The position numbers were made by a program, and so were the translations under genes. A stretch of DNA of 64,000 nt from Methanobrevibacter sp. YE315. GTDB lineage: Archaea > Methanobacteriota > Methanobacteria > Methanobacteriales > Methanobacteriaceae. A model generated the notes under the pieces. The model saw only the letters and a program-made list of their open reading frames with translations. It ran no database searches and was not told the DNA's origin. The stretch lies in assembly GCF_001548675.1 (NCBI RefSeq), contig NZ_CP010834.1, forward strand, positions 186,001 to 250,000, given 5' to 3'. This document shows positions 54,281-63,902 of this stretch, one piece after another (within the stretch, counting starts at the first letter, position 1; each line of letters starts with the position of its first letter).

Positions 54281-56047
54281 TTGATTAAACTTGTAGTATT
54301 TGACTTAGATAACGTTATTATTGATGGTGAAGCAATAGATGAGATAGGAAAATTAGCAAATGTTGAAGATGACATAGCTGCAATTACTGAAAAAGCTATG
54401 CAAGGGGAAATAGACTTTGAAACTTCTATTAAAGACAGAGTACAACTTCTCGAAGGTACTTCTATTGAAGACATCGAAAAAGTTGCTGAAGATCTTCCAT
54501 TAATGCCTGGAGCTTGCAAAACCATCAATTGTCTAAAAGATAAAGATGTAGATGTAGCTATCATTAGTGGTAGTTTTGATGTAGTGGCTGATAAAATTAA
54601 AGATAAACTTGGAGTTGACACAGTTTATACTAATAGTTTCACAGTCGAAGATGGTAAATTAACTGGTGAAGTGACTGGTCCTTTAGTATCTGGTACTAAA
54701 TTAGATGTATTAAAAGACCATGTTGAAAAAGCAGGAATTACTTTAGATGAAGTAGTTGCTGTTGGAGATGGCGCTAACGACATTTCCATGATTGAATCAG
54801 CAGGTTGCGGAATTGCTTTCAATGCAAAAGATTCTGTAAAAGAAATTGCTGATGTAGTAGTAGAAGAAAAAGACTTGTGCAAAGTCTTATGTGAAATCCT
54901 TAATCAATTAACCACTGATGATGCTGAAACTGAAACTGAAACTGTAGAAGAAGAAGTAGCTCAAGAAGCTGAAGCTGAAGCTGAAACTGAAGAAGTAGCC
55001 GAAGAGGCTGAAGAAGCTGAAGAAGAAGTTGAAGAAACTGAAGCTGAAACTGAAGAAGTAGCCGAAGAGGCTGAAGAAGTTGAAGAAGAAGTTGAAGAAA
55101 CTGAAGCTGAAACTGAAGAAGCGGCTGAAGAGGCTGAAGAAGTTGAAGAAGAAGCTAAAGCTAAAGAAGCAAAACCTAAAAAAGCTGATAAAGGTCTTCC
55201 TGAATCCAATTTTGTTCTCGCTGACACTATGGAAGGTGTAAGAAAACAAAAAGATGAAAAAGAAGCTGAAATCTCCAAAGTTGCTGATGAAAGAGAAGAA
55301 TATAACAAAATAGCTAAAGAACAACGTAAAATTAGAGATGAATTAAACGCATCTTTAAAAGAAAACTTAAACAAAGCTATTGAATACAGAAACGAGCGTA
55401 ATGAAATCAACAAACAAGTTGAAGAAGCTAAAAAAGCTCGTAATGATGCAAATAATAAAATTAAAAGTTTAGAATGGTCTTCAGGTAAACGCGACAAAAT
55501 CAAGATAGAAAATGAAATCAAAAAGATTGATAAAATCATTGAAACTCGCGTTTTAGACATCAAAAAAGAAAATCAGCTTGTTAAAAATGCAAACGATCTC
55601 AGAAAACAATTAATGGAAATTCATGAAGATGAATCCGTTAAAAATGAGGCTCAAGAACTCAAAAAATTATCTGAAGAAGAACACGAAAAAGTTATTACTC
55701 TTTCCGAACAAGCTCAAGCAGCTCACGAAGAAATGCTTACCTACTTCAGAAAAACAGATGACATCAGAACCGCAGCTGATGAAGCTCACAAAAAATTCAT
55801 CGAAGCACGTAAAAACGCATCTGCTAAACATGAAGAGTTCAAAGCTATCTTAAGCGATATCCATGTTATCAACAAAAAATTAGGTTCCAACAAACCTAAA
55901 AAGAGGAAAAACGATAACAAACCTTCTGGCGGTAATAAAAACCGTGAAGAAAAAGAAAGAGCTGAAGAGATCTTTGAAAAATTCAAACAAGGTGGAAAAG
56001 TTTCTACTGAAGAGATTTTACTCTTGCAAAAATATAATATAGGTTAA
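54281..56047 (+). CDS. SerB-like phosphatase fused to acidic repeats and a coiled-coil domain
   Basis: The product of about 588 residues has three parts. Residues 1-210 are a HAD phosphatase with motif I VFDLDNV, motif II AIISGSFDVV, a later Lys, and motif IV VAVGDGANDISMIESAGCGIAFNA, all like phosphoserine phosphatase. Residues about 211-300 are acidic repeats with a 21-residue period (TEAETEEVAEEAEEVEEEVEE). Residues about 310-588 form a long charged coiled coil resembling the uncharacterised archaeal coiled-coil proteins of COG1340, ending in KVSTEEILLLQKYNIG. The start is TTG 54281 after GGTGGT. Motif I has Asn where SerB has Ser/Gly. Serine synthesis is the likely role of the first part; the tail is unexplained. 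Confidence 0.88.
   Translation: MIKLVVFDLDNVIIDGEAIDEIGKLANVEDDIAAITEKAMQGEIDFETSIKDRVQLLEGTSIEDIEKVAEDLPLMPGACKTINCLKDKDVDVAIISGSFDVVADKIKDKLGVDTVYTNSFTVEDGKLTGEVTGPLVSGTKLDVLKDHVEKAGITLDEVVAVGDGANDISMIESAGCGIAFNAKDSVKEIADVVVEEKDLCKVLCEILNQLTTDDAETETETVEEEVAQEAEAEAETEEVAEEAEEAEEEVEETEAETEEVAEEAEEVEEEVEETEAETEEAAEEAEEVEEEAKAKEAKPKKADKGLPESNFVLADTMEGVRKQKDEKEAEISKVADEREEYNKIAKEQRKIRDELNASLKENLNKAIEYRNERNEINKQVEEAKKARNDANNKIKSLEWSSGKRDKIKIENEIKKIDKIIETRVLDIKKENQLVKNANDLRKQLMEIHEDESVKNEAQELKKLSEEEHEKVITLSEQAQAAHEEMLTYFRKTDDIRTAADEAHKKFIEARKNASAKHEEFKAILSDIHVINKKLGSNKPKKRKNDNKPSGGNKNREEKERAEEIFEKFKQGGKVSTEEILLLQKYNIG
54974..55162 (+). repeat. three 63-bp in-frame repeats in the SerB fusion gene
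   Basis: Units begin at 54974, 55037 and 55100 with a 21-codon period. The second and third start ACTGAAGCTGAAACTGAAGA. Differences are few, so the array is young and may vary in copy number between strains. Confidence 0.85.
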
Positions 56048-56086
56048 TTTTTTTAACCTAACTTTTTTTATTTTTTAGGTTTTAGC

Positions 56087-56233
56087 ATGTCAGAGGAAAA
56101 AATTGAAACCTGCTTTATTTGCGGTAAAAAATTCGATATGAACAAAGCAGAGCTAGGATACTATCGCTATGATAAATTTCCAATCTGTGATTTCTGCGCT
56201 GACTTTTATCGTTTTTATAATGAAGATCTTTAA
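56087..56233 (+). CDS. 48-residue zinc-ribbon-like protein
   Basis: This short ORF begins MSEEKIETCFICGKKFDM and has two C-x2-C pairs (C9/C12 and C34/C37) separated by 21 residues, a likely structural zinc site. The sequence between is aromatic and charged (AELGYYRYDKFPI), and it ends DFYRFYNEDL. The preceding TTTTTTAGGTTTTAGC offers a weak ribosome-binding site (AGGT). It lies 39 bases after the SerB-fusion stop and 118 before topA. The regular Cys spacing and lack of rare codons make it credible as a gene despite its size. Function unknown; nucleic-acid or protein binding is possible. Confidence 0.7.
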   Translation: MSEEKIETCFICGKKFDMNKAELGYYRYDKFPICDFCADFYRFYNEDL

Positions 56234-56351
56234 GATTTCAGACTATTTTTCTAATTTTTTAAAATGCTTTTTTTCATAGAAATATTTTTATATTAGATAT
56301 TCTTTAAAATTTTATTCATATCATTTTTTAATATCGTGAGGGAAGTATAAA

Positions 56352-58508
56352 ATGCATGAAGTAATAGTATGCGAAAAACCGACATCTGCTGAAAAGATAG
56401 CTAAAGCACTTTCTCCAAGTGCAAAAAAGAAAATATATAATAAAAAAGTGAAATATTGGGAACTTAAAAGGGATTCAAAAGACATTACAGTCGTTTCTGC
56501 TGTTGGACATTTGTATTCGTTGACTCCCGATAATCCAAAAGACAAAGTTTATTTCGATCTTCATTGGGCTCCAGCCTATGAAGTCAATAAAAAAGGCAGC
56601 GGTTTTACAAAAGATTATGTTAGGGCTATCAAGAAAATCGGTAAGAATGCCGATTCATACATTCATGCATGCGATTATGATACTGAAGGAACCTTAATAG
56701 GATACAATGCCTTAAAATATGCTTGCGGCCAGGATAATTTAAGCAAAATTTCCCGTATGAAATTTTCAACCTTAACCAAAAAGGATTTGGTTGAAGCATA
56801 CGAGAACAGAATAGACCTGGACATGAACCAGGTAGATACAGGAATCGCAAGGCATGTCTTGGACTATTACTTCGGTGTAAATATCTCCAAGGCTTTAATG
56901 AAATCTGTCAGCAGAGCCAAATACAGATTTTTAAAACTATCAGCAGGCCGTGTTCAAACACCTACATTATCCATTTTGGTTGATCGAGAAAAGGAAATTA
57001 AAAATTTCGTTCCCGAACCTTACTGGCTAATCAAAGCAATTATCGAAGGCAAAATTGAAGTCGACCATGTTGACGGCAAGATTTTTGATAAGTCAAGGGC
57101 CGATGAGATTATGGCAAAATGTCAGGGAAAAGATGCATTGGTTGATAAGATTACCTTATCAAATTCATCCACTAAGCCGCCAGTTCCATTTAATTTAGGT
57201 GGTCTTCAGTCTGAAGCGTATAATGTTTTTGGATTTTCTCCTAAAAAAACACAAACCATTGCGCAAAACCTTTATACATCAGGTTATACTTCTTATCCAC
57301 GTACTTCATCTCAAAAATTGCCTGAAAGCCTTGATTTCAAATCTATTTTTGCTCAATTGAGTCATGACGGCGAATTCAGGAAGCATATTTCACAGCTTCC
57401 ATCCAAACTGAAACCTAATAATGGTAAAAAGGATGATGCTGCTCACCCTGCGATTCACCCTACAGGAATATTGCCTCAAGGTTTGTCTAGAGATGATAAA
57501 AAGATTTATCAGCTCATCGTTTACAGATTCATTTCAGTGTTTTTCGAAGCAGCCAAATTTGAAACAATGAGCACCACTTTGGACATTGAAGGTGAAAAAT
57601 TCCGTTTCAGACGTAGAAGAGTAACTCATAAAGGCTGGATGGAACATTACCCATATAGAAAAATCGATGATGAAGAGTTCCCGGATATCAAGGAGGGGGA
57701 TTTGATTAAAGTTTTAGATTTGATTGCTGATGAAAAAGAGACAAAACCTCCTGCAAGATATAATCAGGCTTCTTTAATTAAAGAGCTTGAAAAAAGAGAA
57801 CTCGGAACTAAAGCTACCCGTGCAGATATCATTGATAAACTCTATGACCGTAAATACATAACAGGTACTCAGCAAATCGAAGTGAATCAGTTAGGAGAAA
57901 ACATGATTGATACTTTGAGCACCTACTGTAAGGATTTGACTTCCGAAGAACTCACACGAGCCTTTGAAAACAAGCTCGAAGGTATCGATAACAATACTTC
58001 AACTCGCCAGGAAATTATAAAGGATGGTAAAAAGGAAGTTACTGTCATTTTAGGCGATATTGATAAGAATTATAAGGAAATCGGCACTAAATTATATGAA
58101 TCTTATCAGGAAAGCAACATTGTTGGAACCTGTCAGGCATGTGGCGGAAATCTTGTTAAAAGATATTCCCCTAAAACCAAAAGCTATTTTGTAGGATGTT
58201 CCAATTATCCTGATTGTACAACAGTCTATTCCATTCCTAAAGGCACTCATTTCTTGAAAAAGACTTGTGAAAAATGTGGCCTTCCAATTATTTCTTTTGG
58301 AAAACCTCGTCAGCGTGCGTGTCTTGATCCTAATTGTGGCAAGGATAAAACCAAAGTCCATAATCCTGAAGAGGTTGGTCTTTGTCCTGAGTGTGGCAAA
58401 CCGCTTCTTAAACGTTCTGGACGTTATGGTGAATTTATTGGTTGTAAAGGATTTCCGAAATGCAGGTTCACTTGCTCTGTTGAGGAACTTGAAAGCAAGT
58501 TGGATTAA
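56352..58508 (+). CDS. topA: DNA topoisomerase I, type IA
   Basis: The 718-residue enzyme relaxes negative supercoils. The N-terminal Toprim domain starts [18 protein letters not shown] and includes [16 protein letters not shown] (acidic metal site). The active Tyr is in [12 protein letters not shown] (about residues 309-320). The C-terminal third has three four-Cys zinc ribbons, each of the CxxCGxxL...CxxYPxC type (about 600-710). The protein is intact and of usual length for methanogen TopA. TTTTTTAATATCGTGAGGGAAG precedes the ATG, with GAGGGA as ribosome-binding site. Confidence 0.96.
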   Translation: MHEVIVCEKPTSAEKIAKALSPSAKKKIYNKKVKYWELKRDSKDITVVSAVGHLYSLTPDNPKDKVYFDLHWAPAYEVNKKGSGFTKDYVRAIKKIGKNADSYIHACDYDTEGTLIGYNALKYACGQDNLSKISRMKFSTLTKKDLVEAYENRIDLDMNQVDTGIARHVLDYYFGVNISKALMKSVSRAKYRFLKLSAGRVQTPTLSILVDREKEIKNFVPEPYWLIKAIIEGKIEVDHVDGKIFDKSRADEIMAKCQGKDALVDKITLSNSSTKPPVPFNLGGLQSEAYNVFGFSPKKTQTIAQNLYTSGYTSYPRTSSQKLPESLDFKSIFAQLSHDGEFRKHISQLPSKLKPNNGKKDDAAHPAIHPTGILPQGLSRDDKKIYQLIVYRFISVFFEAAKFETMSTTLDIEGEKFRFRRRRVTHKGWMEHYPYRKIDDEEFPDIKEGDLIKVLDLIADEKETKPPARYNQASLIKELEKRELGTKATRADIIDKLYDRKYITGTQQIEVNQLGENMIDTLSTYCKDLTSEELTRAFENKLEGIDNNTSTRQEIIKDGKKEVTVILGDIDKNYKEIGTKLYESYQESNIVGTCQACGGNLVKRYSPKTKSYFVGCSNYPDCTTVYSIPKGTHFLKKTCEKCGLPIISFGKPRQRACLDPNCGKDKTKVHNPEEVGLCPECGKPLLKRSGRYGEFIGCKGFPKCRFTCSVEELESKLD

Positions 58509-58834
58509 TCATTTCAAATCTTTTTAAAATCAATTTTATCTTTATTCAATTATATATTATCTTACAATTTTTTTTTAAGGATTGTTAAGAAACCGAACTC
58601 ATTTTCATATTATTGAAATAATTTTTTAAATTTTTTATCATTTTGTTTTGTTTAGGATATGCAAAATACTTAATAATGTTGAAAAATAAATCTATAATCT
58701 AATAAAAATATTTTATATTAATTACAATTTCAATATTTTTATTTTGTTTAGAAAAATTTAATGTAACGATTAATTTATTGTTTTGATAATTATTATTGAA
58801 ACAATATTCTTCAATAAATTTAATGAGGATTTAT
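58509..58834 (+). other. 326-bp AT-rich spacer between topA and aglB
   Basis: No ORF, dyad or repeat of interest. T-rich sequence at 58569-58578 probably terminates topA. Possible TATA elements (TATTTTATATTA near 58709-58720) could drive aglB but are not distinct from the background. GAGGAT at 58825 is the aglB ribosome-binding site. Confidence 0.5.
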
Positions 58835-61534
58835 ATGAATAAAGAAACAGCGATGACAATAACTAAGTCAGTAATTATCATTTTAATCTTGTTAGCCGTT
58901 GTTTTTGCTATTAAAATGCCGGCCGCAGATTTAAATGCAATTCCTGACGATGCTAAAGGATATTATACTGATTCTTCAGGTCTTCCTTATTTCAGTGAAA
59001 TGGATTCATATTATAACTTGAGGTTGACTGAAGATTATGTTGATCATGGTTTTGTCGGAGACAAAATGATAAATGGTAGCGAATGGGATATGCATAGGCT
59101 CGCTCCAGATGGAATGGAAGTTAATTATGAGCTTGGAATTGTGCAAGTCACATCATTCCTTCATGATATGGCCAATAAGTACCTTGGAAATTACTCTGTT
59201 AAAGAGGTGGCATTTTGGACAGGTGCAATCATATCTACTTTCGCAGTAATTCCGGCGTATATCTTTTCAAGAAGATTGACAAATGATTATGGGGCAATAG
59301 TCGCAACGTTGCTTATAGTACTAGCTCCAAACTACTTTGCGCACACATTCCCAGGATTTTTCGATACAGATATGTTCTACTACATTTGGGCATTATTCTT
59401 CATATTCTTCTTTGTAGAGAGTATACGTTCAGAAAATATTGTATTCAAGATTTTATTTGCAATTTTATCAATTGTTTCAGTGGGATTATTCTCACAATCA
59501 TGGACTGGTTACATATTTTACGTAGGTCTCATGGGCGTATTCTCAATTGTATATTTAATTGCTTGTTACTTCTTTAATGTTGGAGAAGATAGTCCGAATG
59601 AGTACTCTAGCAAATTGCAATGGTTTGTTCACCAAATTGACTTGAAATCCATTATTATTTTAGGTGTAATCGGATTTGCAGGTCTTGCAATTTTCAAAGG
59701 ATTAAGTGGTGTAACCGGTATTTTCGGAAGTTTATTATCATTACTTTCCTTGCAATCCGCTTCTAGGGTTGTTAGTGGGTTCCCGAACGTTCTCGTTTCT
59801 GTTGCAGAGATGCAAATTCCATCAATGCTTGGTAAAGGTATGGAATCCATGTTTTTAGCTAACACAAATGGTGCAGTTAACGGTATAGGTGGTATGGCTG
59901 TCTTGTTAGCAGGTTTATCTGTATTATACACTTTTGTTTCAAAAGCTCTTAAATTCAGACCTGAAAAAAGAGATTCCACTTCCTCTTCCAGTAAAAAACC
60001 GCATAAATCCAAAAGGGAATCTTCATCCAAAAAGCTTGATGATAAATTCAAATTTAACCTTGATTTGTCTGGAGTTAAATTCAGTTCAATTGATGAAATC
60101 TTATCAGATAAACGTTTAACTATATTATATGCATCATTATTTGTTGTATGGGTAATTGGTACTGCACTTGCGGTAACTAGAGGTTCAAGATTTATTACTA
60201 CTCTTGCATTGCCATTTGCTCTTTTAACAGGTATTTTTGTAGGATTTGCTATAGATTATATTAAAAATAAATTAACTGATGACAGGTGGCTATTAGTAAT
60301 CATCGCTTTGGCAGCATTTTTAACTGCTGTTCCATTGTCTAAGATTAATCTAGTTTGGGGAATAGCAATATTTGCAATAATTGTAGCTGCAGGTGCTGTT
60401 ACAACTTATGTTCTCAAATCCAATTCAGCATCCAGTAAAAATATTCCAATTAAAAAGTATGTTGCCGTTATAGCGATTGTACTTGCATTGACATCACCTG
60501 TCGTATGTGGTGCTTACCAAACTTCAGAATATGTTGTTCCGGGTACAAGCGACCCGATGTGGAATTCAATGCAATGGATTAATGAAACTCAGAGCGACGA
60601 TACTGTAATCACATCCTGGTGGGACTTCGGTTACCTCTTTGAGATTGCTGCTGATAAACAAGTAACATTCGATGGGGGTTCTCAGTCAGGTGACCGTGCG
60701 TTCTGGTTAGGTCAGGCGATGACTACCGACAATCTGGAATTGTCTGCAGGTATTTTCAGAATGCTTGATACATCAGGAGATAAGGCTGTTGATGCTTTAG
60801 TAAACATTACCAATGATACTGGTAAATCAACAGATATCCTTATTGATATTTTACCGAAAACATCTTCCGATGCTCAAAAAACATTGGTAAACAAATATCA
60901 CTTGTCAAGTAGCCAAGCTAAAGATGTAATTCAATACACTCACCCTTCAAATCCACGTCCGGTAATATTTGTAGCATCTTCAGATATGCTTCAAAAAGCA
61001 GGTTGGTGGACCTACTTCGGTGAATGGGACTTTGAAAAACAAGATTCCACAAACTACAATTATCATATTCCAACAGAACAGCTAGAAGTTAAACCAGGAC
61101 AGTCCGGTAAGTTAGCATTGTATAAAGAACAAGGAACAACCATTAATGCAATCGTTGAAAGAGGCACTGGTAATAATACTACTACTGCACACACCGAAGC
61201 GGTTTATACAGAAACCGGAAAACAGATTATGATAAACGATACCCCATATAACCCATTAAACATATCTAATCTCATGGTTGTTGAAGATGGGCGTTTAATG
61301 AAAAACGAATCTGTTGGTGATGTAAAAGATGCAAATTACACTATGTTCTTGATTGGCCAAGATAATATGTACACACCGATATTGATGAGCAATAACTTGA
61401 CTAATTCAATGTTCACTAGACTATATCTTTTAGGCGGTGCGGGTCAAGAAATATTTGAAAATGTCCATTCAGATAGTGGTGTACTACTGTTTAAAGTAAA
61501 CTTTGATAAAACTGCAGCTGGCAAAGGTAGTTAG
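58835..61534 (+). CDS. aglB: oligosaccharyltransferase AglB (STT3 family)
   Basis: The protein of about 899 residues transfers a lipid-linked glycan to Asn in N-x-S/T sequons on the outer face of the membrane. The N-terminal half has about 13 membrane helices with DSYYNLRLTEDYVDHG (first metal-binding Asp region, about residues 38-53) and FDTDMFYYIWALF. The soluble domain holds the signature SWWDFGYLF (about 594-602). A Ser/Lys-rich cytoplasmic loop of about 45 residues (EKRDSTSSSSKKPHKSKRES) interrupts the helices. The start is ATG 58835 after GAGGATTT; upstream ATGs are unlikely. The sequon-rich surface proteins in this window are plausible substrates. Confidence 0.95.
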   Translation: MNKETAMTITKSVIIILILLAVVFAIKMPAADLNAIPDDAKGYYTDSSGLPYFSEMDSYYNLRLTEDYVDHGFVGDKMINGSEWDMHRLAPDGMEVNYELGIVQVTSFLHDMANKYLGNYSVKEVAFWTGAIISTFAVIPAYIFSRRLTNDYGAIVATLLIVLAPNYFAHTFPGFFDTDMFYYIWALFFIFFFVESIRSENIVFKILFAILSIVSVGLFSQSWTGYIFYVGLMGVFSIVYLIACYFFNVGEDSPNEYSSKLQWFVHQIDLKSIIILGVIGFAGLAIFKGLSGVTGIFGSLLSLLSLQSASRVVSGFPNVLVSVAEMQIPSMLGKGMESMFLANTNGAVNGIGGMAVLLAGLSVLYTFVSKALKFRPEKRDSTSSSSKKPHKSKRESSSKKLDDKFKFNLDLSGVKFSSIDEILSDKRLTILYASLFVVWVIGTALAVTRGSRFITTLALPFALLTGIFVGFAIDYIKNKLTDDRWLLVIIALAAFLTAVPLSKINLVWGIAIFAIIVAAGAVTTYVLKSNSASSKNIPIKKYVAVIAIVLALTSPVVCGAYQTSEYVVPGTSDPMWNSMQWINETQSDDTVITSWWDFGYLFEIAADKQVTFDGGSQSGDRAFWLGQAMTTDNLELSAGIFRMLDTSGDKAVDALVNITNDTGKSTDILIDILPKTSSDAQKTLVNKYHLSSSQAKDVIQYTHPSNPRPVIFVASSDMLQKAGWWTYFGEWDFEKQDSTNYNYHIPTEQLEVKPGQSGKLALYKEQGTTINAIVERGTGNNTTTAHTEAVYTETGKQIMINDTPYNPLNISNLMVVEDGRLMKNESVGDVKDANYTMFLIGQDNMYTPILMSNNLTNSMFTRLYLLGGAGQEIFENVHSDSGVLLFKVNFDKTAAGKGS

Positions 61535-61587
61535 ATTAGGTTTTTTCCTAATCTTTCTTTTTTTTATTTTTGTAATATGGTGATTTA

Positions 61588-62682
61588 ATGGGGATAGAAG
61601 AGAAAATAAAAGACATTGAGGAAGAGATTCAAAAGACACCATATAATAAAGCTACCTCACACCACATTGGTAAACTCAAAGCAAAATTATCTAAATTAAA
61701 AGAGGAATCTTTACAAAGAAGCAGTGGCGGGTCTAAAGGACAAGGTTTCCACGTTAAAAAAAGCGGTGATGCTACTGTAGTGCTTGTAGGATTTCCTTCT
61801 GTTGGTAAATCTACTCTCTTAAATGAAATTACCAATGCTGAAAGTAAAGTTGGAGCTTATCAATTTACTACATTAGACATTGTTCCAGGAGTAATGGAAC
61901 ACAAAAATGCAAAAATTCAGGTATTCGATATTCCAGGAATTATTACCGGAGCAAGCAGCGGTAAAGGAAGAGGTAAAGAAATCCTATCTGTAGCCCGAAC
62001 TGCTGATTTGATTTTAGTTGTTTTGGATACCTTAAATCCACAACATTTGGATGTTATTTTAACTGAATTAAGAAATATTGGTATTAGGCCTAACGAAAGA
62101 CCTCCTGATGTTACAGTTAACAGAAAAAAACTTGGTGGAGTTAAAGTTTCTTCAACCTGTCCGCTTACTCATTTGGATGAAAAGACAATAAGGTCAATCA
62201 TTAATGAGTACGGTATGCATAATGCAGATGTGCTTTTCCGTGACGATGTAACTATGGACCAATTTATTGACGTACTCGATAGAAATAAAACATATGTTCC
62301 ATTGTTGGTTTTATTAAATAAGGTGGATCTTGTCGATGAGGCATACATTGAAGAGCTTAAGAAATACATTCCGGAATTCATTCCAATTTCCGCTGATAAA
62401 AAAACAAATATTGAAGAGCTTAAAGATATAATCTTTGATAATCTGGATCTGGTAAGGGTTTATTTAAAACCTCAAGGAAGAAAGGCGGACATGGAAGATC
62501 CGTTGGTTATCAAGAAAGGTTCTACCGTAATAGATGCATGCGGCAAACTCCATAGGGAATTTGTTAAAAACTTCAGGCATGCGAAAGTTTGGGGAACATC
62601 AGTTAAATTCCCAGGTCAAAAAGTCGGTCCCGACCATGTACTTGAAGATGAAGATGTTTTAAGAATTATTTTGAAAAAATAA
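61588..62682 (+). CDS. DRG-family GTPase
   Basis: The 364-residue GTPase of the Obg/DRG group has G1 GFPSVGKST (about residues 67-75), G2 around [10 protein letters not shown]3 [18 protein letters not shown] and G4 NKVD. A Ser/Gly-rich N-terminal region follows a short coiled coil. The C-terminal TGS domain (about 288-364) starts RVYLKPQG. Members associate with ribosomes or translation stress. The ATG at 61588 is preceded by GGTGAT. An AK6-type kinase gene follows within about 20 bases, suggesting a shared transcript and a shared link to ribosome assembly. Confidence 0.94.
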   Translation: MGIEEKIKDIEEEIQKTPYNKATSHHIGKLKAKLSKLKEESLQRSSGGSKGQGFHVKKSGDATVVLVGFPSVGKSTLLNEITNAESKVGAYQFTTLDIVPGVMEHKNAKIQVFDIPGIITGASSGKGRGKEILSVARTADLILVVLDTLNPQHLDVILTELRNIGIRPNERPPDVTVNRKKLGGVKVSSTCPLTHLDEKTIRSIINEYGMHNADVLFRDDVTMDQFIDVLDRNKTYVPLLVLLNKVDLVDEAYIEELKKYIPEFIPISADKKTNIEELKDIIFDNLDLVRVYLKPQGRKADMEDPLVIKKGSTVIDACGKLHREFVKNFRHAKVWGTSVKFPGQKVGPDHVLEDEDVLRIILKK

Positions 62683-62700
62683 TTCTTTTTTTTGATTTTT

Positions 62701-63246
62701 ATGAGCCAAGCTATTTTTATAACAGGAACTCCTTGTACAGGAAAGACAACTGTCAGTGAAGTTTTATCTTCAAAATTAAACTGTAAATTAATTAAAATCA
62801 ATGATTTGGCAATTGATAATGATTTTGTTTTAGGTATTGACGATGTCAAAGGATATAAAGTCATTGATATTGATGCATTAAACGAAAAGGTTTCAGACAT
62901 TATTTCAAAAAGCAATGAATTAACTATTTTTGAAGGGCATTTAGCGCATTTGTGCTCTGGAGCAGATAAAGTAATTGTCTTAAGGGTGCATCCTGATATT
63001 CTACGTGAAAGACTCGAAGCACGCAATTATTCCGAGTCAAAAATCCGTGAAAACCTTGAAGCTGAAGCAATGGGCGTTTGTACTGCAGAAGCTTTTGAGG
63101 AGTACGGCGATAAGATTTCTGAAATTGATGTCAGCGAATTGTCCATTGAAGAGATCGTCAATGTTATTTCAGATATAATCAACGGAAAAGTTGAGTTTCC
63201 CGTCGGTGAAGTCGATTTCATGGAATGGCTGATTTCAAATGCCTAG
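62701..63246 (+). CDS. AK6/Fap7-type adenylate kinase-related protein
   Basis: The 181-residue P-loop kinase has FITGTPCTGKTTVSEVLSSKL (about residues 5-25) and a lid-like RLEARNYSESKIRENLEAEAMGVC. It matches the archaeal AK6 group, whose eukaryotic homologue Fap7 acts in late small-subunit ribosome maturation as well as interconverting adenylates. The start is ATG 62701. It lies just downstream of the DRG GTPase gene. Annotation as simple adenylate kinase would be incomplete; methanogens have a separate classical enzyme, though it is not in this window. Confidence 0.88.
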   Translation: MSQAIFITGTPCTGKTTVSEVLSSKLNCKLIKINDLAIDNDFVLGIDDVKGYKVIDIDALNEKVSDIISKSNELTIFEGHLAHLCSGADKVIVLRVHPDILRERLEARNYSESKIRENLEAEAMGVCTAEAFEEYGDKISEIDVSELSIEEIVNVISDIINGKVEFPVGEVDFMEWLISNA

Positions 63247-63542
63247 TTTTTTTACATCAATTTTTTACACTTAAAACAATTTTCTTAAATCGCCCCAATT
63301 TTTATAAATCACTATAATTTTTATTATTTTTATCAATACGTACTTGTGCTTTTTTGTAGTTTAAAAATATTTAAATATAATTTGTTTCATATATTTATTT
63401 GACTTTTCTAGCTAGTTTAGTTCAAAAGTGTTTGTGTATTTAAATATTTAATAGCTTTTGAACAATAAAACTTTGATAAGGTTGTGATATTATCGTTAAA
63501 ATAAGTTTTGATATTGATGATAATCTATTAAATGGTTTAAAA
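63247..63542 (+). other. intergenic region holding the apparent 5' extension of an antitoxin frame
   Basis: Mostly AT-rich spacer with TATA-like ATTTAAATATAATTTG near 63369. From 63489 to 63542 the frame of the next gene continues without stop and translates as coding-like IIVKISFDIDDNLLNGLK, preceded by GGTTGTGAT. This suggests the antitoxin reading frame really begins here with a non-AUG codon or has lost its ATG. Confidence 0.55.
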
Positions 63543-63872
63543 ATGCAAGCATCGAAAAATAAATCTCAAAAAGAAGATTTGATTAAAAAATATATCATAA
63601 ATGGCTTAAATTATGAAAATGGGGTCGATAATATGCAGTCAGTAAATATACCTGATGAGATAATGTTAAAGATGAATGATAGATGTAGAAAAATCCATTG
63701 TAATCCTGAAAAACTGATACATGCAATACTTTTTGATTATTTGAGAACTGTTGAGAGAATTCCCAGCACAATTGATTGTCAAAAACTTTATAGCATGCTT
63801 GAACATGACAATCCGGATGGTGATGATATTTTAGAAAAACTTAGCCGTTTGGGAGATGTCGGTTGGGAATAA
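63543..63872 (+). CDS. VapB-like antitoxin with one or two ribbon-helix-helix segments
   Basis: From ATG 63543 the product is 109 residues. Reading upstream in frame to 63492 adds VKISFDIDDNLLNGLK, giving a complete ribbon-helix-helix unit (strand, then MQASKNKSQKEDLIKKYIIN as the helices). A second similar unit begins at internal M31 (63633), MQSVNIPDEIMLKMNDRCRK, preceded by GGGGTCGAT, and may be an independent start yielding 79 residues. The gene therefore looks like two fused or coupled antitoxin modules, the first lacking a canonical start. It precedes a PIN-domain gene by 30 bases. DNA binding and neutralisation of the toxin are expected of the family. Confidence 0.7.
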   Translation: MQASKNKSQKEDLIKKYIINGLNYENGVDNMQSVNIPDEIMLKMNDRCRKIHCNPEKLIHAILFDYLRTVERIPSTIDCQKLYSMLEHDNPDGDDILEKLSRLGDVGWE

Positions 63873-63902
63873 TATTCATTAAACACCACAGGGAGTTGAA
63901 TC

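Noticed and set aside
54908-55563. Reverse-strand Ser- and Phe-rich ORFs opposite the SerB fusion repeats
   Set aside because: Low-complexity shadows of the 63-bp acidic repeats; no signal peptide, start site or conservation expected.
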